The notes beneath the pieces were generated by a model. It did not search any database and was not told where the DNA came from. It saw only the letters and a list, made by a program, of their open reading frames with translations. A DNA stretch of 49,663 nt from Vreelandella aquamarina (GTDB lineage: Bacteria > Pseudomonadota > Gammaproteobacteria > Pseudomonadales > Halomonadaceae): positions 1-49,663 of the forward strand of contig NZ_FODB01000026.1 in the NCBI RefSeq assembly GCF_900110265.1. The letters are read 5' to 3'. The position numbers and the translations under genes are program-made. How positions within the stretch are numbered: position 1 is the stretch's first letter; each line of letters begins with the position of its first letter. Of the stretch, positions 26,153-34,875 are shown piece after piece.

Positions 26153-26437
26153 GTGAGCGATATGACCTTCGATAAAATGATCAGCCAGATGACGCCTGCG
26201 ATTTATGAAAGCCTTAAGCAAGGGGTGTCGCTACGCAAATGGCCTGACGGCCGCCGCTTAACGCCGGAGCAAACCGAGCTGTGTTTGGAAGCTGTCATGC
26301 GTTATGAAGTTGAAAACAATGTACCGGAAGAGAACCGCGTAGGTTATTTGGAGCGGCGTACCTGCGGGGCAGGTGCGACGGGCGCAGGCGTTAGCCCAGA
26401 AATGGCGGGCCTTGGCCGGGATGCCACGCGTGACTGA
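26153..26437 (+). CDS. DUF1315 (YeaC-like) protein
   Basis: A 94-residue protein: SDMTFDKMISQMTPAIYESL, KWPDGRRLTPEQTELCLEAV and NNVPEENRVGYLERRT are the conserved DUF1315 blocks. Function unknown. The GTG at 26153 is favoured by GAGG eight bases upstream; the ATG at 26162 is an alternative. Its 3' end overlaps the next gene by 17 bases. The C-terminal 20 residues are Gly/Ala-rich and lie partly in the overlap. Confidence 0.8.
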   Translation: MSDMTFDKMISQMTPAIYESLKQGVSLRKWPDGRRLTPEQTELCLEAVMRYEVENNVPEENRVGYLERRTCGAGATGAGVSPEMAGLGRDATRD

Positions 26438-27284
26438 TTTGTTAATCCCCGAGGTCTCTCCCGTTAAAGGGTGTTTGCAAAAAATGGCGGCGGCACTGCC
26501 TAGCCGCCAAGACGAGCAAGTAGTTTACCATCTGTGCGCTGGTGAGCATCGGGTGGCGTTGAATGAGCGTATTGGCTCCCCCATGCGCCTTGCATGGAGC
26601 GGTGCTATTGCCTGTACCCACTGCGGTCGGGCAACCAAAAAAAGCTTTGCACAAGGCTACTGCTACCCTTGCTTTAAGCGATTGGCGCAGTGCGATACCT
26701 GCATCATGAAGCCAGAGTCCTGCCACTACTACCAAGGCACCTGCCGCGAGCCGGAGTGGGGCGAGGCGCACTGCTTTCAGCCCCACATCGTTTATCTGGC
26801 TAACTCTTCCGGTTTGAAGGTGGGCATTACTCGCAAAACCCAAATGCCCACCCGCTGGTTGGATCAAGGCGCTATTCAGGCGCTGCCGATTCTCGAAGTG
26901 AATACCCGCCAGCAGTCCGGGTTCGTCGAGATGCTCTTCAAAGAGCAGGTGGCCGACCGCACCAACTGGCGTGCCATGTTAAAAGGTGAGGTAGAACCAC
27001 TCGACCTGCGCGCTGAGCGTGATCGCTTGTTGAGTAAACTGGCAGACGGCTTGGGTCAGCTACGCAGTGTTCACGGCGAGGATGCCATCCGCACGTTGGA
27101 CGAAGCGCCTTTGCAGTTCGACTATCCTGTGGCTGCGTTTCCCCGCAAAGTAGTCTCTCATAATTTTGATAAGCAGCCGCTGGTTGAAGGCATCCTTCAG
27201 GGCGTGAAAGGGCAGTATCTCATGTTCGATACGGGTGTGATAAATCTACGTAAATTCACAGGTTACGAGATTTCGGTGGAGTGA
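26421..27284 (+). CDS. DUF2797 family zinc-binding protein
   Basis: A 287-residue protein (from ATG 26421). It has a cysteine cluster: ACTHCGRATKKSFAQGYCYP with CFKRLAQCDTCI, and further CHYYQGTC, which would hold zinc. Then comes HIVYLANSSGLKVGITRKTQ, a block resembling the GIY-YIG-like fold start, and TRWLDQGAIQALPI. This matches DUF2797. Function unknown; a nucleic-acid link is suggested by the fold and zinc site. The frame is open to 26373, but MPRVTDLL at 26421 gives a normal start. Confidence 0.8.
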   Translation: MPRVTDLLIPEVSPVKGCLQKMAAALPSRQDEQVVYHLCAGEHRVALNERIGSPMRLAWSGAIACTHCGRATKKSFAQGYCYPCFKRLAQCDTCIMKPESCHYYQGTCREPEWGEAHCFQPHIVYLANSSGLKVGITRKTQMPTRWLDQGAIQALPILEVNTRQQSGFVEMLFKEQVADRTNWRAMLKGEVEPLDLRAERDRLLSKLADGLGQLRSVHGEDAIRTLDEAPLQFDYPVAAFPRKVVSHNFDKQPLVEGILQGVKGQYLMFDTGVINLRKFTGYEISVE

Positions 27285-27376
27285 AACTTGGCGTTTTGCC
27301 TAGCCAGAATGGCATCGGTTGACTAAGGTTATCAGGGTCACAATAGACTCTGCCCTAGTAACGCAAGGAAGCCTCG

Positions 27377-27802
27377 ATGCCATGGCTAAAACTGCTGCAC
27401 ATCGCCGCGCTGGTCATTTGGTGCGGCGCTCTTCTTTATTTGCCTGCACTTTTATTACAGGCGCTTCAGCTACGTAAAGATGCGGGCTTCGCTCAGGGCA
27501 CGCCGCCCATGCCGCGTTTTTTTTATAACTCCATTGCTACCCCGGCGGCACTCGCTGCGATTGCCTCAGGCACGCTGCTATTTCTGTTACATGGCCTGTT
27601 AGGCGGCTGGTTGATCTTAAAGCTGGGGGCCGTGGTGTTAATGGTAGCTGCCCACGGCTGTTTTGGCTGGCTTATCCTGCGCCTGGAAATGGGAATTTTT
27701 AAAGGGGTGAAGGCAGCCAGCCTGTGTGCGCTGCTGCTGGCGCTGGTGGGCATCTTTGGCGTGCTAGGGTTTGTGCTCTCTAAACCGCTGGAGTGGAGCT
27801 AG
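27377..27802 (+). CDS. CopD/HemJ-like four-helix membrane protein
   Basis: A 141-residue protein with four hydrophobic segments: the first has MPWLKLLHIAALVIWCGALL, the later ones GGWLILKLGAVVLMVAAHG and CALLLALVGIFGVLGFVL. Conserved histidines in the first and third helices could bind heme or copper, as in CopD and HemJ families. AAGGAAG stands upstream of the ATG. It lies beside the cytochrome oxidase genes, so a role in heme or copper supply is plausible, but inferred. Confidence 0.65.
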   Translation: MPWLKLLHIAALVIWCGALLYLPALLLQALQLRKDAGFAQGTPPMPRFFYNSIATPAALAAIASGTLLFLLHGLLGGWLILKLGAVVLMVAAHGCFGWLILRLEMGIFKGVKAASLCALLLALVGIFGVLGFVLSKPLEWS

Positions 27803-27851
27803 CTCAATGGCCAATATCCAATTACGGGCTGCCATTGAGCCGCTCGGGTTA

Positions 27852-28310
27852 CTATTCTACTTCAACGCCCACCGCGTGCTCGTACACCAGTTGGCCACCG
27901 AGCCACCCGGCCAGCGCAATCAAGCCGGCCGTTACCAGCGAGATGGTCAACCCCCACGGCAGCACCGCACTGGGCTCAGTGAAACGCAGCAGCCAGTTCA
28001 GCGACGCCAGAGAGAGCATGACCACAGCCACAATGGCGTGGCTCCAGCCAGTAATCAGTCGACGGATGCGTGCTACCGAGACCAAGTCAATAATGCCTGC
28101 CACCGACGCAATCCAGCCGCCAAACGCGCCAACACCCGCCAGCCAAAGCCCGCCGCGCAACCAAAACGTATCTTGGGTATACCAGTAGGCGATATCGCAA
28201 GCGACCAGTGCCATCAGCGCCGCTACCGGGAAGTGAATCATTACCGGATGGAGTGGATGGCCCGCCAGCGACGCGCGGCTTTTGATCGAGCGTTGGGGAG
28301 TAGGTGTCAT
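27852..28310 (-). CDS. DUF2231 membrane protein
   Basis: A 152-residue inner-membrane protein with four hydrophobic segments and the DUF2231 block GHPLHPVMIHFPVAALMA near the N-terminus, whose histidines suggest heme or metal binding. ATG 28310 is preferred since GGAAG lies five bases upstream. It is divergent from the oxidase operon with only 68 bases between start codons, so both promoters share that space. Confidence 0.85.
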   Translation of the reverse strand: MTPTPQRSIKSRASLAGHPLHPVMIHFPVAALMALVACDIAYWYTQDTFWLRGGLWLAGVGAFGGWIASVAGIIDLVSVARIRRLITGWSHAIVAVVMLSLASLNWLLRFTEPSAVLPWGLTISLVTAGLIALAGWLGGQLVYEHAVGVEVE

Positions 28311-28378
28311 CGTCACTTCCTGTGGTTAGACAAAGCAAAACAGTCGGACAGATCAACTGCACTTCAGGGAAAACGCTA

Positions 28379-29443
28379 ATGAGGGAACGCAATAGCGCTA
28401 CGTCCGCCATCATGTCGTGTTTAACATCGCGACGAGCCCGTCAAGCCGCCTGCTGGCTAGGGCTTAGCCTGCTGCTCAGTGTCGCGGGCTGTACTGGCGA
28501 CAGATCTATCTTAGACCCTGCAGGCCCCGCCGCGCGAGACGTTCGGTTAATTTGGTGGGTAATGCTGGGCTTTGCCACCATCGTGCTGATTGGTGTCACC
28601 GTGGTTTGGCTGTACGCCTTCAAGCCGCGCAACGTGGAGCGCACGCCTGCCCAAGAACGACGCATTGCCCGGCGTTGGATTATTGGTGGAGGCCTTGTGT
28701 TGCCGATCACCAGTGTGACTGCACTGCTGATGTTTGGGGTGCCCGCCGGGCAGCGCATGCTGCCGCTCCCGCTAGGCGAGCCGCCTGAAGTGATTGAAGT
28801 GATCGGCCACCAATGGTGGTGGGAGGTACGCTACCCAGGCGCCGAAGGCGGCGAAGTCGTCACCGCTAACCAGCTCGTCATGCCCGCCGGGGAGCCGGTG
28901 GATTTTCATGTGAGCGGGGCGGATGTCATTCACGCGTTTTGGGTGCCGCGCCTGGGCGGCAAAATCGACATGCTGCCAGGAAGGGTGAATAAAATCCGCC
29001 TGGAAGCCGATGAGCCCGCCGTATTTGGTGCCCAGTGTGCCGAGCTGTGCGGGGTGGGCCATGCCCATATGCATTTGTACGTCGAAGCCGTGCCTCGTGA
29101 AGCATTCGATGCATGGCTGGCAGCTCGCCAAGACGCAGAACTAAGCGAATTAGCGACCCAAGATTCAGCCCACGATAGCGCAAGAGAGGCCTTTGCGACC
29201 CACTGCGCGAGCTGCCATCGAGTGGCTGGCGTCAGCCAGGGCGATGTAGGGCCGAACCTCTCGGATATCGGTAGCCGCACGATGCTGGGTGCCGGTGTGA
29301 TGGCCATGGAAGAGGGCGCGGTGAGCCAGTGGCTGCAGCAGCACCAAACGCTGAAGCCGGGCAATAAAATGCCCGCCCACGACGATATTGATAAGGACAC
29401 CTTGGATGCCCTGGGTGCTTGGCTGGAGACCTTGACCCCATGA
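28379..29443 (+). CDS. ctaC: Cytochrome c oxidase subunit II, caa3 type (fused cytochrome c domain)
   Basis: A 354-residue subunit with a lipoprotein-type signal ending LLLSVAGC and two membrane helices (VMLGFATIVLIGVTVVWLYA; GGGLVLPITSVTALLMFGV). The CuA domain has HAFWVPRLGGKIDMLPGR and AQCAELCGVGHAHMH, the complete ligand set. A C-terminal cytochrome c domain has CASCH and the distal methionine in NKMPAHDDI. It receives electrons and passes them to subunit I. ATG 28379 follows AGGGA; the frame is open to 28304 and the ATG at 28412 would give a shorter signal, so the start is uncertain. The stop overlaps the next start (ATGA). Confidence 0.93.
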   Translation: MRERNSATSAIMSCLTSRRARQAACWLGLSLLLSVAGCTGDRSILDPAGPAARDVRLIWWVMLGFATIVLIGVTVVWLYAFKPRNVERTPAQERRIARRWIIGGGLVLPITSVTALLMFGVPAGQRMLPLPLGEPPEVIEVIGHQWWWEVRYPGAEGGEVVTANQLVMPAGEPVDFHVSGADVIHAFWVPRLGGKIDMLPGRVNKIRLEADEPAVFGAQCAELCGVGHAHMHLYVEAVPREAFDAWLAARQDAELSELATQDSAHDSAREAFATHCASCHRVAGVSQGDVGPNLSDIGSRTMLGAGVMAMEEGAVSQWLQQHQTLKPGNKMPAHDDIDKDTLDALGAWLETLTP

Positions 29444-31965
29444 AGAGCGTGAATCAAGAGGCGGTAGAGCAGGACCCGCAGCAACTACACGAAGACCTAC
29501 ATGACATTTGGGGCAACCCGAAAGGGCTAAAGGCCCTCACCATCGTGAACCATACAACGCTCGGTCTGCGTTTTATGATCACCGGGATGGTGTTTTTCCT
29601 GATTGGCGGCATTCTCGCCATGCTAGTGCGCACCCAACTGGCGATGCCCGACCAGGACTTTATGTCGCCGGAGATCTATAACCAAGTCACCACCATGCAC
29701 GGCACGGTGATGATGTTTCTGTTCGCCATCCCTATGCTGGAGGGGCTGGCGATTTACCTGATCCCTAAAATGATTGGTGCCCGTGACTTGGTGTGCCCAC
29801 GGCTAACGTCGCTGGGTTATTTCTGCTACCTGTTTGGCGGGATTATCCTCACCTCCAGCCTAATTATTGAGATGGCGCCTTCAAGCGGCTGGTTTATGTA
29901 TACGCCGCTGAGCAGTAAAGAGTTTGCCCCGGATTTGGGCTCTGATTTTTGGCTGCTGGGCATCACCTTTGTGGAGATATCGGCGCTCTCGGCGGGGGTG
30001 GAGCTGGTGGTGTCTATCTTACGCACCCGCACTCAGGGCATGGCGCTGCATAAGATGCCGCTGTTTGCGTGGTATATCCTCGCCATGGCGCTAATGATCG
30101 TGGTGGGCTTCCCACCGCTGATCTTGGGCAGCGTGTTGTTAGAACTCGAGCGCGCGGTCGGCATGCCGTTCTTCCAAGTTGCGGGCGGCGGCGATCCAGT
30201 GTTATGGCAGCATCTTTTCTGGCTGTTTGGCCACCCAGAGGTGTACATCATCTTTCTGCCTGCTGCCGGGATTATTTCGACGCTGATTCCCGTGTTTGCC
30301 GGGCGGCCCATCGTGGGATACGGCTGGGTAGTGGCAGCGATCACCATTATGGGCTTTATCAGCTTTGGGCTATGGGTTCACCACATGTTCACCATTGGCA
30401 TTCCGCAGCTGGCCCAGGCGTTTTTCTCGGCGGCCAGTATGCTAGTGGCCGTGCCCACGGCGATTCAGGTGTTTGTCTGGATAGCCACGCTCTGGCTTGG
30501 CAAACCCAAAATGAAGCTGCCCATGCTGTGGGTGATGGGCTTTTTAATTATCTTTGTGTGTGGTGGGTTAACCGGCGTCATGCTGGCGCTGGTGCCGTTT
30601 AACTGGCAGGTGCACGACACCCACTTTGTAGTGGCTCACATGCACTACGTGCTGGTGGGGGGCATGTTCTTCCCGCTGATCGCCGGGCTTTACTATTGGT
30701 TGCCGCTCTTCTCCGGGCGAATGCCCTCCGAAAACCTGGGGCGCTGGGGGTTTTGGCTTACTTTCCTGGGCTTTAACGGCACCTTCTTGATTATGCACTG
30801 GACCGGGCTGCTCGGTATGCCCCGGCGGATTTACACCTATGAAGCAGGGTCGGGCTGGGAGATTTTTAACCTGCTCTCGTCGATCAGCAGCTTTGTGCTC
30901 TCGGCAGGGATTGCCATGGTGCTGCTGGATATCGCGCTGCACTTTCGGTTTGGCAAGCCTGCCAAGCATAACCCCTGGAATGCCGATACGCTGGAGTGGG
31001 CCAACACCATGCCGCCCAGCGCCTATAACTTTGTCAGCCTTCCCAATGTCGAAACCCGCCACCCGTTGTGGGATGACCCAAATCTGCCTCATACCATGGC
31101 CGAGGGTAAGCACTCGTTGGCGGTGGCTTCCCACGGCAGAAGGGAGATGTGGGGCACCGATCCAATTTCAGGCAAGGTGCGCGAGATTATCCACCTGCCC
31201 GGTAACTCCTGGTGGCCGCTGTTTGCCGCTGCCGCGCTGGCGGTGGTGTGCCTGAGCCTGCTGACCAAGGTGTACGCGTTGGCAGGCGTGTTCGTGATGA
31301 TTGCCGGTATCTTTCTGCTGCGCTGGTCCTGGGAGAACGGTGCCCACCCCAAGGCGGCACCGGATGCAGGCGTCAAACCCGGCGACCCACCGCTTCACTC
31401 GCGCACCATGGATGGCCCCGGCCTCTGGGCGATGGGTGTTTTTCTGATCGCCAACGGATCGTTTTATCTCTCTTACCTGTTTGGCTGGTTCTACCTTTGG
31501 ACCGTTTCACCGCAATGGCAGATGCCAGAGTCGCCGCCGCTATCGCTCATATTAATGGGTGCAGCTGGCGTAGCGGTTTTAGCCGGTTGTGGTGTGATGG
31601 AAAAGCTGGTACGTGGGCTGCGCCAGCAGCGTGACGCCGGGCTAGGTGCAGGCTTCTATTTAGCCGCTGCGTTAGGCGCACTACAAGTGGGGCTAACGGG
31701 CTGGGCGCTGTGGCAAGCCGAGCTTGCTCCCACACAAACCTCCCACGATGCGGTGATGCTGGTCGGCCTTGTCTACGCTCTGTTCCACGGCGGTTTAGCG
31801 GTCGTCTTGACCGTGCTTCAAGGCCTGCGTGTGGGCTATGGCTATGTGGGCGCTCATGCTCCCTTCGAGCCGGGCGTAGTAGCCCTGCTATGGCGCTATA
31901 ACGTGGTCACCTTTGGGCTGCTCATAGGGGCGCTAGCGGTGCTGCCCCGCGTGTTAGGAGGGTAG
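29440..31965 (+). CDS. ctaD: Cytochrome c oxidase, fused subunits I and III
   Basis: An 841-residue membrane protein. The first 560 residues are subunit I of heme-copper oxidases. They contain heme a ligand region TMHGTVMMFLF, the CuB histidine and cross-linked tyrosine in WLFGHPEVYIIFLPAAG (with the E of the D channel), HHMF, and HDTHFVVAHMHYVLVGG for the two hemes. The rest (about 600-841) is a subunit III-like region with GLWAMGVFLIANGSFYLSYL and more membrane helices. Fusion of I and III is known in caa3 oxidases. It reduces oxygen to water and pumps protons. The start overlaps ctaC. Confidence 0.95.
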   Translation: MKSVNQEAVEQDPQQLHEDLHDIWGNPKGLKALTIVNHTTLGLRFMITGMVFFLIGGILAMLVRTQLAMPDQDFMSPEIYNQVTTMHGTVMMFLFAIPMLEGLAIYLIPKMIGARDLVCPRLTSLGYFCYLFGGIILTSSLIIEMAPSSGWFMYTPLSSKEFAPDLGSDFWLLGITFVEISALSAGVELVVSILRTRTQGMALHKMPLFAWYILAMALMIVVGFPPLILGSVLLELERAVGMPFFQVAGGGDPVLWQHLFWLFGHPEVYIIFLPAAGIISTLIPVFAGRPIVGYGWVVAAITIMGFISFGLWVHHMFTIGIPQLAQAFFSAASMLVAVPTAIQVFVWIATLWLGKPKMKLPMLWVMGFLIIFVCGGLTGVMLALVPFNWQVHDTHFVVAHMHYVLVGGMFFPLIAGLYYWLPLFSGRMPSENLGRWGFWLTFLGFNGTFLIMHWTGLLGMPRRIYTYEAGSGWEIFNLLSSISSFVLSAGIAMVLLDIALHFRFGKPAKHNPWNADTLEWANTMPPSAYNFVSLPNVETRHPLWDDPNLPHTMAEGKHSLAVASHGRREMWGTDPISGKVREIIHLPGNSWWPLFAAAALAVVCLSLLTKVYALAGVFVMIAGIFLLRWSWENGAHPKAAPDAGVKPGDPPLHSRTMDGPGLWAMGVFLIANGSFYLSYLFGWFYLWTVSPQWQMPESPPLSLILMGAAGVAVLAGCGVMEKLVRGLRQQRDAGLGAGFYLAAALGALQVGLTGWALWQAELAPTQTSHDAVMLVGLVYALFHGGLAVVLTVLQGLRVGYGYVGAHAPFEPGVVALLWRYNVVTFGLLIGALAVLPRVLGG

Positions 31966-31969
31966 GGCG

Positions 31970-32314
31970 ATGGAACGACTTAACTTTACCCACCCTATCC
32001 ATTTGATAGTGGGGCTAACGCTTTGGAGCGTTTGGTTTGTGGCCGTTTATAGCGGCCTATCGGTGGCCTGTGCGGTAAATCCACCGCCGCCGGAGGCAAG
32101 ATCACTCACGCTACTCAACGCAGGTCTGGGCGGTTTTACCCTTCTCTGTGCTGCTGGGCTTGTGCTGTTGGCCTGGGGGTGCTGCCGCACAGCCAAGCAG
32201 CATCAGGGGCGTCAGCGCTTTCATGCCGTGGTATCCGGTTGGCTCTACTTGTTTTCTGCCTTTGGCGTGGCGTTTGCGGGGCTACCCATCATTGGCGTGC
32301 CGCCTTGTCTGTAA
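31970..32314 (+). CDS. Small hypothetical membrane protein of the oxidase cluster
   Basis: A 114-residue protein with three hydrophobic segments (LIVGLTLWSVWFVAVYSGLS; LGGFTLLCAAGLVLLAWGCC; GWLYLFSAFGVAFAGLPIIG). GGAGG precedes the ATG and the gene starts four bases after ctaD; the next gene starts two bases after its stop. Cotranscription is therefore nearly certain. It could be a subunit IV or an assembly factor. Family not recognised. Confidence 0.75.
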   Translation: MERLNFTHPIHLIVGLTLWSVWFVAVYSGLSVACAVNPPPPEARSLTLLNAGLGGFTLLCAAGLVLLAWGCCRTAKQHQGRQRFHAVVSGWLYLFSAFGVAFAGLPIIGVPPCL

Positions 32315-32316
32315 CC

Positions 32317-34623
32317 GTGAACAGTGACTCGCCTGCTAATGACGACGCACCGCTCTATACGCTTCATGGCATGTGGTGCACCAGCTGTGCGCTGGCGGTA
32401 GAGGGCGCGCTAGCTCGCGTACCGGGCGTCGCTCAGGCCAGCGTTCATTACCCTACTGCAACGGTATGGGTAAACGGCTCTCCCTCAGCAACCCAGTTGG
32501 CTGCGTTAGCCCCCGTGGTGAAACGGCTGGGCTATCGGCTGAGCGAGTTAGAGCCAATGCAAGATGCCCAGCAGCGCTTAGCCCAAGAGAGCCGCTACCT
32601 CACGCTGCGCCTGATTGTAGGTGCAGTGTTGGGTATGTGGACCATGCTGGCGTCGCTGCTGATCTACGTGGGCGCGCTGCCCAATGCCACCATAGAGCTG
32701 GTCGTCGCGTGGGTGTCCGGTGCCTTTTCACTGCCCGTCGTGTTCTATTCCGGCCTGCCGTTTTACCGAGCGGGGTGGCGTACGCTATTGGCCCGACGCC
32801 CCGGCATGGATGTATTGGTAAGCCTGGGTGTGCTTGGCGCCATGGCGGTATCGGTAGGGCTGCTGCTGCGCGGCTCTTCAGAGGTCTATTTCGATACTGC
32901 GGTGATGCTGATTGTGCTGCTTCTGGTGGGCCGGCTGGTCGAAACCCTGTGCAGGCAGCGGGGGCTTAAAGCCTTTGATGCACTAAGGCTGCCGGAGGCT
33001 GATGTGGTGGTTTGCCAAGGCGAGCAGCGCGACACGCAGCCCGTTGGGGAAGTCTCCATGGGAGCCGTGATTGAAGTGCCCCCCGGTGAGCAGGTGCCCT
33101 TGGATGGCCTGCTGGAAACGCCCGGCTGGCTGGATACCGCCACGCTCACTGGGGAAAGCGTGCCCCGTTATCTTCATGCTGGGCAGCGTGTATACGCGGG
33201 CTGCCGCTATGCGGCGGGGCTAAACGCAGCGCCTTTGAAGGTGACTGTGACGGCCACCGTCGGCCAGCGGCGGGTGGATAATCTGTGCGAGCAAATGCGC
33301 CGCTCCCAGGCAAAAAAGGGCGAATTGCACAAGCTGGCCGACCGCTTTGCCTCATGGCTAAGCCCCGTAGCGCTGCTGCTGGCTGTGCTGACACTCCCAC
33401 TCGGGCTGCTATTGGGCCTTGGTCTAGAAGACGCTGCTGTGCGTGCGCTGTCTGTTTTGGTGGTGGCTTGCCCCTGCGCGGTGGGGCTGGCGGTGCCGCT
33501 GGCAAACCTTGCCGGTAGCAGCCAAGCGTTACAGCAGGGCATTGCGCTTCGCGACCCTGCTGCTTTTGAAACCCTGGCGAAAGTACGCGGTATTGCCTTC
33601 GATAAAACCGGTACGCTCACCCGTGGGCAGCATCAGGTAGTGCATGCCGCGCTGCGCCAAGGCGAAGATCTCACGATTTTTCAGACGATGCTGCACAGCG
33701 CCGTTAGTCAAAGCGAACACCCGCTAGCCAGCGGTTTGCTGGACTGGGCGAACAAGGCTGAAACAGCAACGCCGCCCAAAGCGCTTCATAAAGTATTTCA
33801 TAACGTACTTCATATTGAAGATTATCCCGGCAAAGGCCAGCAAGTAACGTTTCAAAACGGAGAGCAGTGGTGGTTAGGTAGCGCCGCATGGATAGAGCAG
33901 CAGCTTGGCGCGCCCTTGCCAGATAACGCCGAACACCCTGACTACGCCTTTGCTTCACAGGTGGTAGTGGCCAACAGCCGCGGTTGGCTCGCCACGCTCT
34001 ACTGTGCCGACCAGCCGGTAAGCGATGCGAAAGCAAGCCTTGCCGAACTACAGCGCTCAGGGTACATCGTGGCGCTGATCAGCGGCGACCGCCAGGGGCC
34101 GGTGGGCTGGCTTGGCCAGCAGGTAGGGTTAGCAAAAACCGCCTGCTACGCCCAGCGTTCGCCGGAAGCCAAAGCGGCGCTGCTCAAAGCGCTGCCATCG
34201 CCCACGCTCTATGTGGGCGACGGGGTGAACGATACCTTAAGCCTTGCCGAAGCCGGGGTGGGCGTCGCCCCCATGCAAGCCAGCGAAGCCGCCCGCGAAG
34301 GAGCGGCCGCACAGCTGCTTTGGCCTGGGGTGAGCGGTATCGTGAGGCTATTGGCACTGTCTAAGCGCACCCGCCGAGTTATGGTGCAAAACCTAGTGTT
34401 TTCGGCACTCTATAACACGCTGGCGCTTGGGCTGGTGATCATGATGGCGGTACCGCCCTTGGCCGCCGTGCTGGCGATGGCGGCAAGCTCGCTCAGCGTG
34501 ACGTTAAACACAGCGCGCCTTGCGTGGGCAGAGCCTGACGAGGCTAGCGATAGCCCAGCACCTGCCCTAAGCGCTCAGCGTTCGATGCCACCCAGTGCGG
34601 GTCAATCGCGCCCCACTGCCTAA
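32317..34623 (+). CDS. Heavy-metal P1B-type ATPase, copper type (CtpA/FixI-like)
   Basis: A 768-residue pump starting at GTG 32317. The N-terminal HMA domain has GMWCTSCALAVEGALARV (C20, C23). The transmembrane metal site is VVACPCAVGLAVP, the phosphorylation site is AFDKTGTLTRG (D429 region), the actuator loop is TLTGES, the nucleotide domain has SQSEHPLASGLLDW, and the hinge is VGDGVNDTLSLAEAGVGVAP. CPC with an HMA domain means Cu+ type. Position directly after an aa3-type oxidase suggests export of copper for CuA/CuB assembly, as for FixI/CtpA pumps, rather than detoxification. Its last 80 bases overlap the convergent HTH gene. Confidence 0.93.
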   Translation: MNSDSPANDDAPLYTLHGMWCTSCALAVEGALARVPGVAQASVHYPTATVWVNGSPSATQLAALAPVVKRLGYRLSELEPMQDAQQRLAQESRYLTLRLIVGAVLGMWTMLASLLIYVGALPNATIELVVAWVSGAFSLPVVFYSGLPFYRAGWRTLLARRPGMDVLVSLGVLGAMAVSVGLLLRGSSEVYFDTAVMLIVLLLVGRLVETLCRQRGLKAFDALRLPEADVVVCQGEQRDTQPVGEVSMGAVIEVPPGEQVPLDGLLETPGWLDTATLTGESVPRYLHAGQRVYAGCRYAAGLNAAPLKVTVTATVGQRRVDNLCEQMRRSQAKKGELHKLADRFASWLSPVALLLAVLTLPLGLLLGLGLEDAAVRALSVLVVACPCAVGLAVPLANLAGSSQALQQGIALRDPAAFETLAKVRGIAFDKTGTLTRGQHQVVHAALRQGEDLTIFQTMLHSAVSQSEHPLASGLLDWANKAETATPPKALHKVFHNVLHIEDYPGKGQQVTFQNGEQWWLGSAAWIEQQLGAPLPDNAEHPDYAFASQVVVANSRGWLATLYCADQPVSDAKASLAELQRSGYIVALISGDRQGPVGWLGQQVGLAKTACYAQRSPEAKAALLKALPSPTLYVGDGVNDTLSLAEAGVGVAPMQASEAAREGAAAQLLWPGVSGIVRLLALSKRTRRVMVQNLVFSALYNTLALGLVIMMAVPPLAAVLAMAASSLSVTLNTARLAWAEPDEASDSPAPALSAQRSMPPSAGQSRPTA

Positions 34624-34837
34624 TGGTGTAGTGGCCAATGTTGTGGCGCTCGCCCTCGCCTTTTTCAAACACGCACTCAATATCCAATTCCCCCAGGGAC
34701 GTAATGGTGTCCTGGGCGGTGCGCCTCGGCATGCCGGTGGCTTCCATCAACGCGGGTACGCTGGCCACGCCTTGCTCAATCAAGTGGGCCACGTAAAGGC
34801 GGCGGTAAAAGCTGGATTTTGTTTTGCTGAGCGACAT
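34544..34837 (-). CDS. Small winged-helix DNA-binding protein
   Basis: A 97-residue protein with a winged helix-turn-helix: KSSFYRRLYVAHLIEQGVAS, VPALMEATGMPRRTAQDTIT as the HTH, then the wing GEGERHNIGHYTIRQWG. It probably binds DNA, target unknown. No convincing ribosome-binding site is visible. Its 3' end overlaps the P-type ATPase gene by 80 bases on the opposite strand, with both frames intact. Confidence 0.7.
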   Translation of the reverse strand: MSLSKTKSSFYRRLYVAHLIEQGVASVPALMEATGMPRRTAQDTITSLGELDIECVFEKGEGERHNIGHYTIRQWGAIDPHWVASNAERLGQVLGYR

Positions 34838-34875
34838 GGAGAGGGCGTCTTCTTAGTGATGGGTATGCCAGCAGT

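Noticed and set aside
26373-26420. Upstream extension of the DUF2797 gene from the start at 26373.
   Set aside because: It runs through the DUF1315 coding region and adds a sequence not expected for the family; the ATG at 26421 gives a natural start.
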